A stretch of 38,326 nucleotides of DNA, from positions 13,677 through 52,002 of the forward strand of contig MGHM01000003.1 of NCBI GenBank assembly GCA_001793235.1, read 5' to 3'. The position numbers and the translations under genes were made by a program. The stretch is from Candidatus Woesebacteria bacterium RIFCSPLOWO2_01_FULL_44_24b (GTDB taxonomy: Bacteria; Patescibacteriota; Microgenomatia; UBA8517). The notes beneath the pieces are model-generated. The model made no database searches and had not been told where the DNA came from. It was given only the letters and a program-made list of their open reading frames with translations. This document shows positions 8,118 to 15,360 of the stretch, one piece after another (the stretch's first letter is position 1; every line of letters starts with the position of its first letter).

Positions 8118-8193
8118 TTTAAGGTGGAGTAGCACAGGTTTTGAGCGAGGTTTGTTATTGGTTTTCCCCGCCAAAACCTTGAAGCAAAAATGA

Positions 8194-8199
8194 GATAAT
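8194..8199 (+). promoter_or_regulatory. Extended -10 promoter of the signal peptidase gene
   Basis: TG-A-GATAAT is an extended -10 element. Its hexamer at 8194-8199 ends 6 nt before the ATG at 8206, which puts the predicted transcription start on or next to the start codon. No SD is present. A leaderless mRNA is inferred. Confidence 0.45.
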
Positions 8200-8205
8200 A
8201 AACTA

Positions 8206-9315
8206 ATGAGTGTGAAAAAATATATTATTATTTTTCTTGCCTGCCTCGCCGGCGTGTGTTTTGGCGTGGCTGTGTCCACACATCTTCTAGTTTCAGGTGC
8301 CCTGTCCAAAACCTACCGCGCCTACATTGTTCAATCAGGCTCCATGGCCCCTGCGCTTCCTGTGGGCTCGGTGGTTATTACAAAAAGCGAGCAAGCTTAT
8401 GGCAAAGGCGATATAGTTACTTTCTCGCATGACGGGAAGACCCAGACAACTCACCGGATTAATGCTGTTGAATTTGAGGGGTCAGAGCCGGTTTTTACTA
8501 CCAAAGGGGACGCCAATGAAGAGCCGGACGGCGCCAAAATCAAAAGCGGGCAGATCTTGGGCAAGTCTTTGTTCGTAATTCCCTTTGTGGGCTATCTGGC
8601 GGACTTTGTGCGCACCCCAAAGGGTTTTGTGATATTTGTGGTTATCCCCGCCTCCATCATAGTTTATGAGGAGCTTAAGACCATTATAAAAACACTCAAG
8701 CAGTCATTCTCGCGCAAGCGGGAATCCAGTGATTCATCTGGATCCCCGACCGAGTCGGGGATGACAAAGAGCAGCCTGTTAATACCAGTTCTTGGAGTAT
8801 TCTTTTTATTCCTTGGTGCAACCGGTTCGTTTTTTCTGGATAACGAAGCTTCAAGTACTAATGTTTTGGGCGCGGCCGCGACCTTCGGCACGCCAACCGG
8901 CGAACCGACACCAACGCCAACTCCGACTCCAGACCCTAAAATAAACGAGTTTTTGGCAAATCCGGCGGTTCAAGTGAATGAGTGGGTGGAAATTTACAAC
9001 AACGGCAGCTCTCCAATAAACTTTGCAGGCTGGGCATTGAAAGACACGGTGCAACTTGAAAAAGATATTTCTTCATTGGGCGTGCTTGCCCCCGGAGCAT
9101 TCGCGGTTTTTGAGGACGGACCCGATGGCTGGCTGAACAACACCACGGAAACCATTCAGCTTCTTGACCCAACCGATACGGTCATCGACCAGGATACTTA
9201 TTCGGGCACCACCGAAGGCATGACAAGAGGCCGAGCCACAGACGGGACAGGGGCTTTTCAAACTTGTGCCACGCCAACAAAGGGAACAACAAATAACGGC
9301 ATATGCCAACTTTAA
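8206..9315 (+). CDS. SipW-type signal peptidase fused to a lamin-tail domain
   Basis: A 369-residue fusion. Residues 1-160 are an S26B (SipW/Sec11-type) signal peptidase: N-terminal membrane helix, catalytic Ser46 in SGSMAP, His83 in TTHRI replacing the Lys of ordinary LepB, and Asp102/Asp108 in GDANEEPDG, with a second helix at about 139-155. Residues 166-187 are encoded by a palindromic repeat. Residues 189-226 form a second hydrophobic segment ending in GATGSFFLDNEASSTNVLGA, which resembles the cleavage motif of the TasA-like proteins upstream. A Thr-Pro linker and a lamin-tail (LTD) domain (about 244-355) follow. It probably processes the neighbouring TasA-like proteins at the outer face of the membrane, and possibly cuts itself to release the LTD part (inference). 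It overlaps the next gene by 13 nt. Confidence 0.9.
   Translation: MSVKKYIIIFLACLAGVCFGVAVSTHLLVSGALSKTYRAYIVQSGSMAPALPVGSVVITKSEQAYGKGDIVTFSHDGKTQTTHRINAVEFEGSEPVFTTKGDANEEPDGAKIKSGQILGKSLFVIPFVGYLADFVRTPKGFVIFVVIPASIIVYEELKTIIKTLKQSFSRKRESSDSSGSPTESGMTKSSLLIPVLGVFFLFLGATGSFFLDNEASSTNVLGAAATFGTPTGEPTPTPTPTPDPKINEFLANPAVQVNEWVEIYNNGSSPINFAGWALKDTVQLEKDISSLGVLAPGAFAVFEDGPDGWLNNTTETIQLLDPTDTVIDQDTYSGTTEGMTRGRATDGTGAFQTCATPTKGTTNNGICQL
8703..8765 (+). repeat. Palindromic repeat inserted in frame
   Basis: The left arm GTCATTCTCG...GGGAATCCAG (8703-8729) is an imperfect inverted copy of the right arm CTGGATCCCC...GGGATGAC (8738-8765), and each arm contains its own small hairpin (CGCGCAAGCG; CCCCGACCGAGTCGGGG). 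The encoded peptide contains the RKRESS motif known from translated copies of a widespread bacterial palindromic repeat. It lies between the peptidase and the second signal-like segment. No second copy was seen in the window. Confidence 0.75.
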
Positions 9316-10172
9316 AACTATCCCAAAAAATCGCGCTTATACTCCTGCCTTTTGTAGTCATCGGCATGGCTTCGGTATATCAAAATGCCCGGGCCTCCGA
9401 GGCTTATGCAGTCAACCCTATAACCGTAACTTATGACGAGGACTCGCCCACCGACCCCATGTTTGAAGTCACGAATATGCTCCCGGGGGACGTTATCGAA
9501 AAAGAATTTAAAGTCAAAAACACGGGGCATGCCACGGTCAATGTTGAAATGTACGGCTCGCTCACCAATGTTCTCAAAAATTTTGATGAAATTCTGACAA
9601 TTGAAATTATCGAACTTCCGGCAACTTCAGTTTTCGCCGGCACTTTGGAGGACTTTTTAGACCACACTCCTTTTGATTTGGGCGGCTTCGCGCCAAATGC
9701 TGAAAAAACTTACAGCGTAAAAGTAAAATTTCCAAGCTCGGCCGGGAATGTTTATCAAAATGCAAAAGTAGTTTTTGATATTATCTGGCAGGCAAAGTTT
9801 AAAACCGACCCGGAACTCCCCCTTGAATGTTCCCATTTAGAAGGCAAAATCAAGCATGTGATTCGCGGAAATGAGCACAATAATTACTTGTTTGGCACGC
9901 ACCACAATGACCTTATCATCGGCTTTGGCGGAAACGACCATATCAACGGCAAAGGTGGCGACGACTGCATTGTCGGGAATGAGGGCAATGATAAGCTAGT
10001 TGGCGGCAGCGGAATGGATGTGCTTTTGGGAGGAGCCGGAAATGATGAGCTCTTTGGTGGAACAAACAATGATTTCCTCGACGGCGGGCCGGACCATGAC
10101 TTTCTCAAAGGCGAAAGCGGAACGGACACTTGCGTGGGCGGCGAAGCTGTTCACTCCTCTTGTGAACTATAG
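9303..10172 (+). CDS. Exported protein with RTX calcium-binding repeats
   Basis: A 289-residue protein. The N-terminus (about 1-32) is a signal peptide ending near ARASEA. Residues about 35-170 form a beta-sandwich-like domain with MLPGDVIEKEFKVKNTG, a pattern found in TasA-associated exported proteins and resembling an extracellular Ig-like fold. Residues about 180-280 hold hemolysin-type (RTX) nonapeptides of the form GGxGNDxLxG (GFGGNDHING, GGAGNDELFG and variants). These bind Ca2+ and form a parallel beta-roll in known proteins. Two Cys near the C-terminus could cap the roll. The start overlaps the peptidase gene by 13 nt, so the two are cotranscribed. No type I secretion genes are seen, and the signal peptide argues for Sec export. 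Confidence 0.85.
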   Translation: MPTLKLSQKIALILLPFVVIGMASVYQNARASEAYAVNPITVTYDEDSPTDPMFEVTNMLPGDVIEKEFKVKNTGHATVNVEMYGSLTNVLKNFDEILTIEIIELPATSVFAGTLEDFLDHTPFDLGGFAPNAEKTYSVKVKFPSSAGNVYQNAKVVFDIIWQAKFKTDPELPLECSHLEGKIKHVIRGNEHNNYLFGTHHNDLIIGFGGNDHINGKGGDDCIVGNEGNDKLVGGSGMDVLLGGAGNDELFGGTNNDFLDGGPDHDFLKGESGTDTCVGGEAVHSSCEL

Positions 10173-10247
10173 TTGATATCTTTAGACAGTATTTAATAGT
10201 ACTTTAATACCAAAAGTAGTAATTTGATATACAAACACTCATCCACT

Positions 10248-10334
10248 GTGACTGCCAAAAAAGCTCCAAAACAGAAATGCCCGAAGTGTGGGGGTGATTT
10301 GAACAGTCTGCGGCTACAAAAACCCGTGCTGTGA
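10248..10334 (+). CDS. Possible tiny zinc-ribbon-like ORF
   Basis: A GTG-started frame of 28 codons encodes a Lys-rich peptide containing one CPKCGG knuckle. It lies in the 211-base gap between the RTX gene and the 10384 gene. It has no SD and only one Cys pair, so it is either a micropeptide or the remnant of a zinc-ribbon gene. Support is weak. Apart from this ORF and the palindrome at 10341-10362 I see nothing definite in the gap. Confidence 0.2.
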   Translation: MTAKKAPKQKCPKCGGDLNSLRLQKPVL

Positions 10335-10340
10335 ATAGCA

Positions 10341-10362
10341 GGGGCGTAGCGCGCTACGCCCC
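10341..10362. repeat. Perfect 22-nt palindrome
   Basis: GGGGCGTAGCG is followed directly by its exact reverse complement CGCTACGCCCC. Flanking bases (CA on the left, TACAG on the right) resemble the edges of short GTAGGGGCG-type mobile palindromes found in many genomes. It is not followed by a T-run on either strand, so it is not an obvious terminator. Confidence 0.65.
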
Positions 10363-10383
10363 TACAGGTTATACTGATATAAC

Positions 10384-10758
10384 TTGGACCACTCGGTAAA
10401 AAGGCACAAAAACATCGCTCGCTTTGTGGCAATACTCGGCATACTCCCCGGGGCATGGTTTTTACTCGCAACCCGCACTGAAATCGGGGGCAAACTGGAA
10501 ATTACCTGTGGCTACTGGATGGTGGCCCTCGTAATCCTTGCCATAATCTGGGTGATGTACGCCATCCTTACTAAGGTTTTAATGAGTGACATTGGTGCGG
10601 CCCATGATAACGCGGGGTCCTTAATGGAGCGCAGGCATTATAAAATAATGTTTGCTTCCACTTTTATCGAGGCCGTCTTCGCCAGCCTCATTTTCGCGGT
10701 CTCTTTGGGCGGCTTTTTGGTGACTGATCTGCAATGTTATTTACATAGCATAATGTAG
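10384..10758 (+). CDS. Small integral membrane protein, unknown
   Basis: Up to 124 residues with three predicted membrane segments (about 13-29, 43-62 and 90-112) and a basic N-terminus. I do not recognise a family. The start is uncertain: the frame opens with TTG at 10384 and has a GTG at 10426, with no in-frame ATG before the first membrane segment and no clear SD. A TATACT hexamer at 10370-10375 could be a -10 box that places the transcript start at the TTG. The stop is 1 nt before the next ATG, so it is probably cotranscribed with the 10760 gene. Confidence 0.55.
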   Translation: MDHSVKRHKNIARFVAILGILPGAWFLLATRTEIGGKLEITCGYWMVALVILAIIWVMYAILTKVLMSDIGAAHDNAGSLMERRHYKIMFASTFIEAVFASLIFAVSLGGFLVTDLQCYLHSIM

Positions 10759-10759
10759 C

Positions 10760-11170
10760 ATGCAAGGAGCATCCGGAATTTTTTACTTAATATTTATAGT
10801 CTGTCTTGTGGCCTTTTTTGTATCAGTTCCTTATCCGTACTACAAGCCTGAAGGCAGCTGGTATCTGGGGCCTTCAATTGGCGTACGGCTAAGTGGCCAG
10901 AAAGACACTGGGGTGCCCTTAGAGCTGGTATTTGAGAGAGTAACTGGAGCCGTGGTCACCAGCCCCCTGGAAACATCCTGTACCACCAACGAAGACTGCA
11001 CGAACTATAAAGTGATTAACCAATGTAAAGTTTACTGTGGCAACCAAAGCCCGGGTAACGAAACTGCAGCAACGATATTGGGGAATAATCGAGTTTGTGA
11101 CCCGGCCGGTTGGCGCGTCCCAAAAACCAACTGCGTATGCGTTCACGGCACCTGCGCCGACCTAGAGTGA
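10760..11170 (+). CDS. Small Cys-rich secreted or anchored protein, unknown
   Basis: A 136-residue protein. Residues 5-24 are a hydrophobic signal or anchor. A short linker is followed by a C-terminal domain (about 72-136) with eight Cys in the pattern C..NEDC..C...C....C....C.C...C, which suggests an extracellular disulfide-bonded module. The opening CTTNEDC resembles small Cys-rich domains in other exported proteins, but I cannot name a family. The last 9 nt overlap the convergent 11162 gene. It starts 1 nt after the upstream membrane-protein gene. Confidence 0.65.
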   Translation: MQGASGIFYLIFIVCLVAFFVSVPYPYYKPEGSWYLGPSIGVRLSGQKDTGVPLELVFERVTGAVVTSPLETSCTTNEDCTNYKVINQCKVYCGNQSPGNETAATILGNNRVCDPAGWRVPKTNCVCVHGTCADLE

Positions 11171-11578
11171 GCTAAGCTCCACTTCAATTTTCGTGGCACT
11201 ATCCCCGGGATTTCTCGTAATTTCAACACTTACTTTTATGCCGTTGCCTACTGCACTAAATACATTTTTTACGACGTCATTGGCCGAAGTCTTGACGGAA
11301 TTTCTGATGTTATAACCACTTGAGTTTATCTTCCCTCTATACCACCCGGTGACAGCGTCCGGACTGTCGGAAGAGTTTAACACAAGCTCTTGGCCTGAGC
11401 TTACCACACTTGAATTGGGATAAGTCCAATCCGAATAGTTTGAAGAGACACTCTTGGTTGGAGCGGGAGAACTCGTGGGAGCAGGTATCGAGCTAGAAGT
11501 AGGTGGATTACTTCTCCGGACACCAAAAATTCCGATAGCAATTATAAAAGCCGCAACTATCGCAAGAATTATATTCAT
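11162..11578 (-). CDS. Signal-anchored protein, third gene of the repeat-protein operon
   Basis: A 138-residue protein when started at the ATG at 11578, which overlaps the stop of the 719-residue repeat protein by 4 nt (ATGA). Residues 2-18 are a membrane anchor. A Ser/Pro/Thr linker (about 23-45) leads to a domain of about 90 residues with the patterns YPNSSVVSSG, LNSSDSPDAVTGWYRGKI and VSVEITRNPGDSATKIEVEL. This looks like a single alpha/beta domain ending in two edge strands. I recall similar anchored domains in CPR proteins but cannot name a family. Translational coupling ties its level to the repeat proteins, so it may be an anchor or assembly partner. Confidence 0.7.
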   Translation of the reverse strand: MNIILAIVAAFIIAIGIFGVRRSNPPTSSSIPAPTSSPAPTKSVSSNYSDWTYPNSSVVSSGQELVLNSSDSPDAVTGWYRGKINSSGYNIRNSVKTSANDVVKNVFSAVGNGIKVSVEITRNPGDSATKIEVELSSL

Positions 11579-13734
11579 TGGGCCAACCGGCTTCGCACGA
11601 ATCTTATCACAAAATACAGCGGGATTAGAAGAAGTCCCCAAGCGAGATTAATATCAACACTATTTTGCCCTTCATCGGCTATTGCACCATTGACTTCCCC
11701 TAAGGCAATTTCTTCTTCCGGCTCCTCAGTCGAGGAGCTACTGGAATAAAAATAGTTGGCCACTTTGGTTTGATTTACTACAGTCGTGCTTGAGCCATCC
11801 GACGATGAAGAGCTGGAACTTGAGCCGCCAGAGCCTGAACCTCCAGAGCTTGAACTGCTGGATGAATTATTACTTTGATTTGGAACACTCGGGGAGCCGC
11901 CAACTCCGTTATCGGTGTCCTCTTCACTATTGTCCTCAGCCTGAGCCGTCCCGGGAGTTACGAAGTCCCCCGTCCAGCTGCCGAAGACATTTACCAGAGT
12001 TACAAAGAGTCTGCCATCCCCAACCACATTGTTGTTTACAAAGTTAATAATATTCAAAATCACATTCGCGTCCCCCGTGGAAATTGCATTAGTCCCGCCG
12101 GTGTTTCGGCTCGCGCTGTTACCGCCGGTATTTGCGGTAAGATTGACGTTATTAACAATTGTTGCATTGTTAGATTGTTCAATTGTTGTATTATTGGTTT
12201 GACTGACCGAACCACTGTTGGTGCTGTCTGCTCCGTTTCCGTTATTGGCAACCGTAATATCGCCATTTTCATTAACCGCCACGTCAGTCCCCTGGGAAGC
12301 TGCAAAATTAGCACCCTCCGGAGCCCCCAATATACGCCCCACCCAATTGCCGGCTTCGTTGACAATAACAAGCCACCAGTCCCCACCCACAATGTTGTTA
12401 TTTGCGATATTTACAACCTGAGCAATGATGTTTGCTTCACCGGTTTCAATCGAGTTTGCCCCTCCGGTATTCCTGCTTGTTGCATTGTCCCCAGTTTCGG
12501 CCTCAATATTGACGTTATTTACAATATTGGCTTCATTTGCTTGCGAAAGAATATAGTCATCCGAAGTGCTTACATTCGCGGCATTGACGGACGAGTCGCC
12601 ATTATTTGCATTTTGAGCAGTTACTGAACTCGCGCTGCAAGTTCCACAACTATAGCCCTCGGGCAGAATAATATCGCCTATCAGGTCGCCATAAATGTTG
12701 ACGGTCCCGAGGTACACCTCGCCGGCAAAATTATTATTGGCAAAATTGGCAAGTGCAGCCTCTATATTAGCGTTTCCAGTTGTGATATCTACATCACTGC
12801 TAGTATTGCGGTTGGATGCGTTGTCCCCCGTATTGGCTTCCAAAGTCATGTTGTTTTCAATGTCCGCTGAGTTATTCTGGAACGTGGCCGACTCAGAATC
12901 AGTGTTTACACTTGCATTATTGGTCGAGTTCTCACCATTTCCCCAGTTAGATAGCTGCGCATCTAACGGGGCACAGCCCACAATGCAGTTAGCTTCGAAG
13001 TCCAAAACATAGTCGCCCATATGGTCATCCGCGATATTAAACTCCGAGATCATAACTCCCTCAGCATTGGTGTTAACCATATTTACAATACTTCCCGAAG
13101 TATTGGCATTTCCGGTATCAATTGTGGTGCTCCCGCCGGTGTTACTATTATTAACATTGTCACCTGTTGAAGAATTCTGGTTCAAATTATTCACGATGGT
13201 CGCCGAGTTATCCTGATTAGTTGTGGTACTCGCGCTCTGGTTTGCCTCTCCTGAGTTGGTTGAACCCGAACCGTTACCCGAGTTGACCACACTTGCGCCC
13301 GGACTTTCAACCAACCCCGAGCCGTTTCCTGTAGCTACTGTATTAACATTTCCAACGTTGCTTATCGCACCATTGGTATTGGCATCCCCAGTATCAATTA
13401 CCACGTCGGTATCGGTGTTGCCGCCGCCGGTCTGCCCGCCGGTAGTGTCTTCGTTGACCGGTACTTGTTCAACAGGCGCCGCAGTTTCCGTGTCTTGGGC
13501 AATTACTTCTTCTGTTTCTGTCTCTTGAACAACCGATGGCACAGGTGTCGCGGGTATATCGGCCGTCACAGGTGTCGCGGGGGCCTCCGGGGCTTGAGGC
13601 GCCGCGGGAGCCATGGGTGCAGCCGGAGCAGATGGCGCTTCAGGTGCTGTCTGCGCATAAACAAAACCCGTACTATTAAGTACAAGTATCGTAATAATTC
13701 CTAAAGTTGCTGTAAATTTCTTAATTCTTTTCAT
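11575..13734 (-). CDS. Large tandem-repeat surface protein with C-terminal membrane anchor
   Basis: A 719-residue protein. A signal peptide (about 1-27) is followed by a Pro/Ala-rich stretch (about 28-70) of EAP/SAP/MAP triplets. Residues about 98-600 hold five divergent repeats with the shared core TGDN-A-RNTGG---I-TG-AN------N--NNN, most of them preceded by GNG-DS-N and an Asn-rich ladder such as NATIVNNVN. Then come a Ser/Gly-rich linker (about 610-670), a helix-breaking acidic segment and a C-terminal membrane helix (about 690-710) with a basic tail. The layout is that of a wall- or membrane-anchored surface stalk. Asn ladders and a regular hydrophobic rhythm suggest a beta-solenoid. It is paralogous to the 13810 gene just upstream in the operon. 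Composition is extreme in Asn, Thr, Ser and Gly. Function unknown; an S-layer or adhesin role is inferred. Confidence 0.82.
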   Translation of the reverse strand: MKRIKKFTATLGIITILVLNSTGFVYAQTAPEAPSAPAAPMAPAAPQAPEAPATPVTADIPATPVPSVVQETETEEVIAQDTETAAPVEQVPVNEDTTGGQTGGGNTDTDVVIDTGDANTNGAISNVGNVNTVATGNGSGLVESPGASVVNSGNGSGSTNSGEANQSASTTTNQDNSATIVNNLNQNSSTGDNVNNSNTGGSTTIDTGNANTSGSIVNMVNTNAEGVMISEFNIADDHMGDYVLDFEANCIVGCAPLDAQLSNWGNGENSTNNASVNTDSESATFQNNSADIENNMTLEANTGDNASNRNTSSDVDITTGNANIEAALANFANNNFAGEVYLGTVNIYGDLIGDIILPEGYSCGTCSASSVTAQNANNGDSSVNAANVSTSDDYILSQANEANIVNNVNIEAETGDNATSRNTGGANSIETGEANIIAQVVNIANNNIVGGDWWLVIVNEAGNWVGRILGAPEGANFAASQGTDVAVNENGDITVANNGNGADSTNSGSVSQTNNTTIEQSNNATIVNNVNLTANTGGNSASRNTGGTNAISTGDANVILNIINFVNNNVVGDGRLFVTLVNVFGSWTGDFVTPGTAQAEDNSEEDTDNGVGGSPSVPNQSNNSSSSSSSGGSGSGGSSSSSSSSDGSSTTVVNQTKVANYFYSSSSSTEEPEEEIALGEVNGAIADEGQNSVDINLAWGLLLIPLYFVIRFVRSRLAQ

Positions 13735-13761
13735 TTCTATTTCCCTTTCTTCTTTGGGTTT

Positions 13762-13794
13762 GCGGGCTTTACCGAAGTGCTGGTGAAAGCCCGC
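13762..13794 (-). other. Intercistronic stem-loop between the repeat-protein genes
   Basis: A perfect 9-bp stem, GCGGGCTTT / AAAGCCCGC, with a 15-nt loop lies between the two repeat-protein cistrons. No T-run follows on the minus strand. It may be an mRNA processing or stability element that sets the ratio of the two proteins, or a weak terminator. Confidence 0.55.
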
Positions 13795-13809
13795 TTACCC
13801 GCTAGAATC

Positions 13810-15132
13810 TTAGGACAAGCCTAAGAGACCCAAAAGAGTCTCGAGATCAAACGTAATGTTAATATCTACGTTGTTTCCCTCGTGTTCATCTTCTGGAAAT
13901 TCCCAATCAGATACATCTCCAAAAACGTTGGAGTTTCCGGCATTCCAAACCTCCACATCGGTGGCGGCGTCACCAGTCTCAATAGACGGATCTGCATCGC
14001 TCTCACCTGTATTTCGGTCTGCTTCATTCCATCCGGAGAATGCATCTGCATAGATGTCGTTCGTCAGACAATCTTTGTCATGTCTACCAAATTCTGGGAA
14101 CCAGAAGTTTTCCAAAACGAACTCTCCACGACCCCATCCACGATGGCTATCTTTACACGAGTTCTCTTGATCGACTTCTAATTTGTCCTCGAGCTCAGCT
14201 TTAATCTTATTGTCTGAGCTGTCTCCGTTCCCTGCGATCTTGGCTGTTACATCAAGCAAACATCCACAATCGACATCCGCAAAGTTAAAGTTGACAGCGT
14301 TGTCAACCAATACTTCGACCTCTGCACTACCAGTATCAATTGTTACATCTCCACCAGTGTTTCGGTTTGCGTCATTTTTGCCGCTTACCGCGTCAGAGTC
14401 GACGTAGTTCCTTATTCGTGCCGAGTTCTCCTGGGACAGTTCGACTTTGTGCTCAAGATCGAGTTCGATCTCGTTATCACTGTCTACTCCGTTACCAAGA
14501 ATTCTTGCACTCACCCCACCAACATGGCCATCACCGCCACTGACAATGGCGGAATTAATATTGCCACCATTGAAAATTCCGGTAGATGCTTCCGCGTTAC
14601 CAGTGGTTATAGTAACACTTCCACCAGTGTTTCGGTTAGCATCGTTCCAGCCTGTTGTCGCATCATTATAGATGCGGTTTTCTATATTGCTTTTGTTTTC
14701 TTGAGAGACTTCGACTTTGTTTTCGTTCTCAAGCTTAACTTTGTTGTCTGTGCTGTCTCCATTTTCAGAAATCAGAACAGTAGCATTCCCGGCTGATGCG
14801 CAGCAGTCAACAACTGCTTCATTGAGGTTGCCTGCATTTTGCACGGCAACTGTTGACGTGGCGTCTCCAGTATCAATGCTGGCGTCACCACCAGTGTTCC
14901 TGCTTGCGCTGTTGCTCCCGGTATTGGCGCTAGCGTTGATATTATTATCAACGTTAAACTCATTCTCTTGGGAAACTTCTGTCTTTTGCTCAGACTCTAA
15001 TTTGATTTCATTATCAGAGTCGACTCCATTCCCAGTCATTTCCAAAGTTATAGCCGATGCCGGAACAACTGCAACGTTAAGCATCATCGCTGATAAACTT
15101 AAAGTTGCTAATAGTTTTTTTGCGTTTTTCAT
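13810..15132 (-). CDS. Tandem-repeat surface protein with ~89-residue units
   Basis: A 440-residue exported protein. The signal peptide (1-27) ends in PASA. Four repeats start at about residues 34, 123, 213 and 301. Each runs GNG-DSDN-I/K-L, about 10 residues later S-QEN, then TG/SG-N-A-RNTGG, V/S-I-TG-A and N--N-N. Unit lengths for the first three are 89, 90 and 88. The fourth unit carries an insertion of about 30 residues bracketed by Cys, and the protein ends in a short hydrophobic tail (LLGLLGLS). Cys pairs (CC, CGC) also occur near unit ends. It shares its core with the 719-residue protein encoded downstream. An SD at 15141-15150 matches that of the TasA-like genes, implying abundant product. 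A repetitive beta-rich surface layer or fibre is inferred. Confidence 0.85.
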   Translation of the reverse strand: MKNAKKLLATLSLSAMMLNVAVVPASAITLEMTGNGVDSDNEIKLESEQKTEVSQENEFNVDNNINASANTGSNSASRNTGGDASIDTGDATSTVAVQNAGNLNEAVVDCCASAGNATVLISENGDSTDNKVKLENENKVEVSQENKSNIENRIYNDATTGWNDANRNTGGSVTITTGNAEASTGIFNGGNINSAIVSGGDGHVGGVSARILGNGVDSDNEIELDLEHKVELSQENSARIRNYVDSDAVSGKNDANRNTGGDVTIDTGSAEVEVLVDNAVNFNFADVDCGCLLDVTAKIAGNGDSSDNKIKAELEDKLEVDQENSCKDSHRGWGRGEFVLENFWFPEFGRHDKDCLTNDIYADAFSGWNEADRNTGESDADPSIETGDAATDVEVWNAGNSNVFGDVSDWEFPEDEHEGNNVDINITFDLETLLGLLGLS

Positions 15133-15140
15133 TATATGAT

Positions 15141-15150
15141 TTCACCCCCT
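15141..15150 (-). promoter_or_regulatory. Extended Shine-Dalgarno of the repeat-protein operon
   Basis: On the minus strand AGGGGGTGAA lies 8 nt before the ATG at 15132. It is almost identical to the SD elements at 6107 and 7168, linking these surface genes by translation signal. Confidence 0.7.
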
Positions 15151-15161
15151 TTCTACTTCGG

Positions 15162-15199
15162 GCCCCGTGAGATAGCGCTTGCGCGACATCTCATGGGGC
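15162..15199 (-). promoter_or_regulatory. SD-proximal leader hairpin with GCAA tetraloop
   Basis: On the minus strand GCCCC-A-TGAGAT-GT-CGC pairs with GCG-CT-ATCTCA-C-GGGGC around a GCAA (GNRA) loop. It ends 12 nt before the SD, so it could protect the 5' region or influence ribosome access. Confidence 0.6.
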
Positions 15200-15213
15200 A
15201 CTTCGCCCTATGT

Positions 15214-15282
15214 CCGTTTTTACAAATAAAAACGGAGGCCACCCACCCCAAGCTATATACTTGGATTGGGAAGCCTCCGTTT
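15214..15282 (-). terminator. Terminator-like leader hairpin with competing pairing
   Basis: On the minus strand the arms AACGGAGGC and GCCTCCGTT (15231-15282) close a long hairpin with an inner CCCAATCCAAG / CTTGGGGTGGG stem, followed by TTTTTATTT, which is an intrinsic-terminator layout. The 3' arm can instead pair with AAAAACGG just downstream (inverted repeat 15214-15235), or with a second upstream AACGGAG (complement of 15291-15297). It lies about 80-130 nt into the leader of the repeat-protein operon. Confidence 0.6.
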
Positions 15283-15360
15283 GCGGTCAGCTCCGTTACA
15301 AATGTTACCAAACACTATATGTCTAATATTGAAATATAGTATTTATGTTTAGGACAATAT

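Noticed and set aside
8136..8179. Possible terminator AGGTTTTG / CAAAACCT before the signal peptidase gene
   Set aside because: The stem is 8 bp with a loop of about 28 nt and no T-run follows; too weak to call.
10193..10471. A minus-strand open frame of 92 codons over the 10341 palindrome
   Set aside because: It crosses a palindrome and a gap, has no domain or SD, and overlaps the better supported 10384 gene.
11875..12627. A 250-codon plus-strand open frame across the repeat-protein gene
   Set aside because: It is antisense to the repetitive Asn/Thr-rich gene; its own product has no signal, motif or SD, and open antisense frames are expected from that codon composition.
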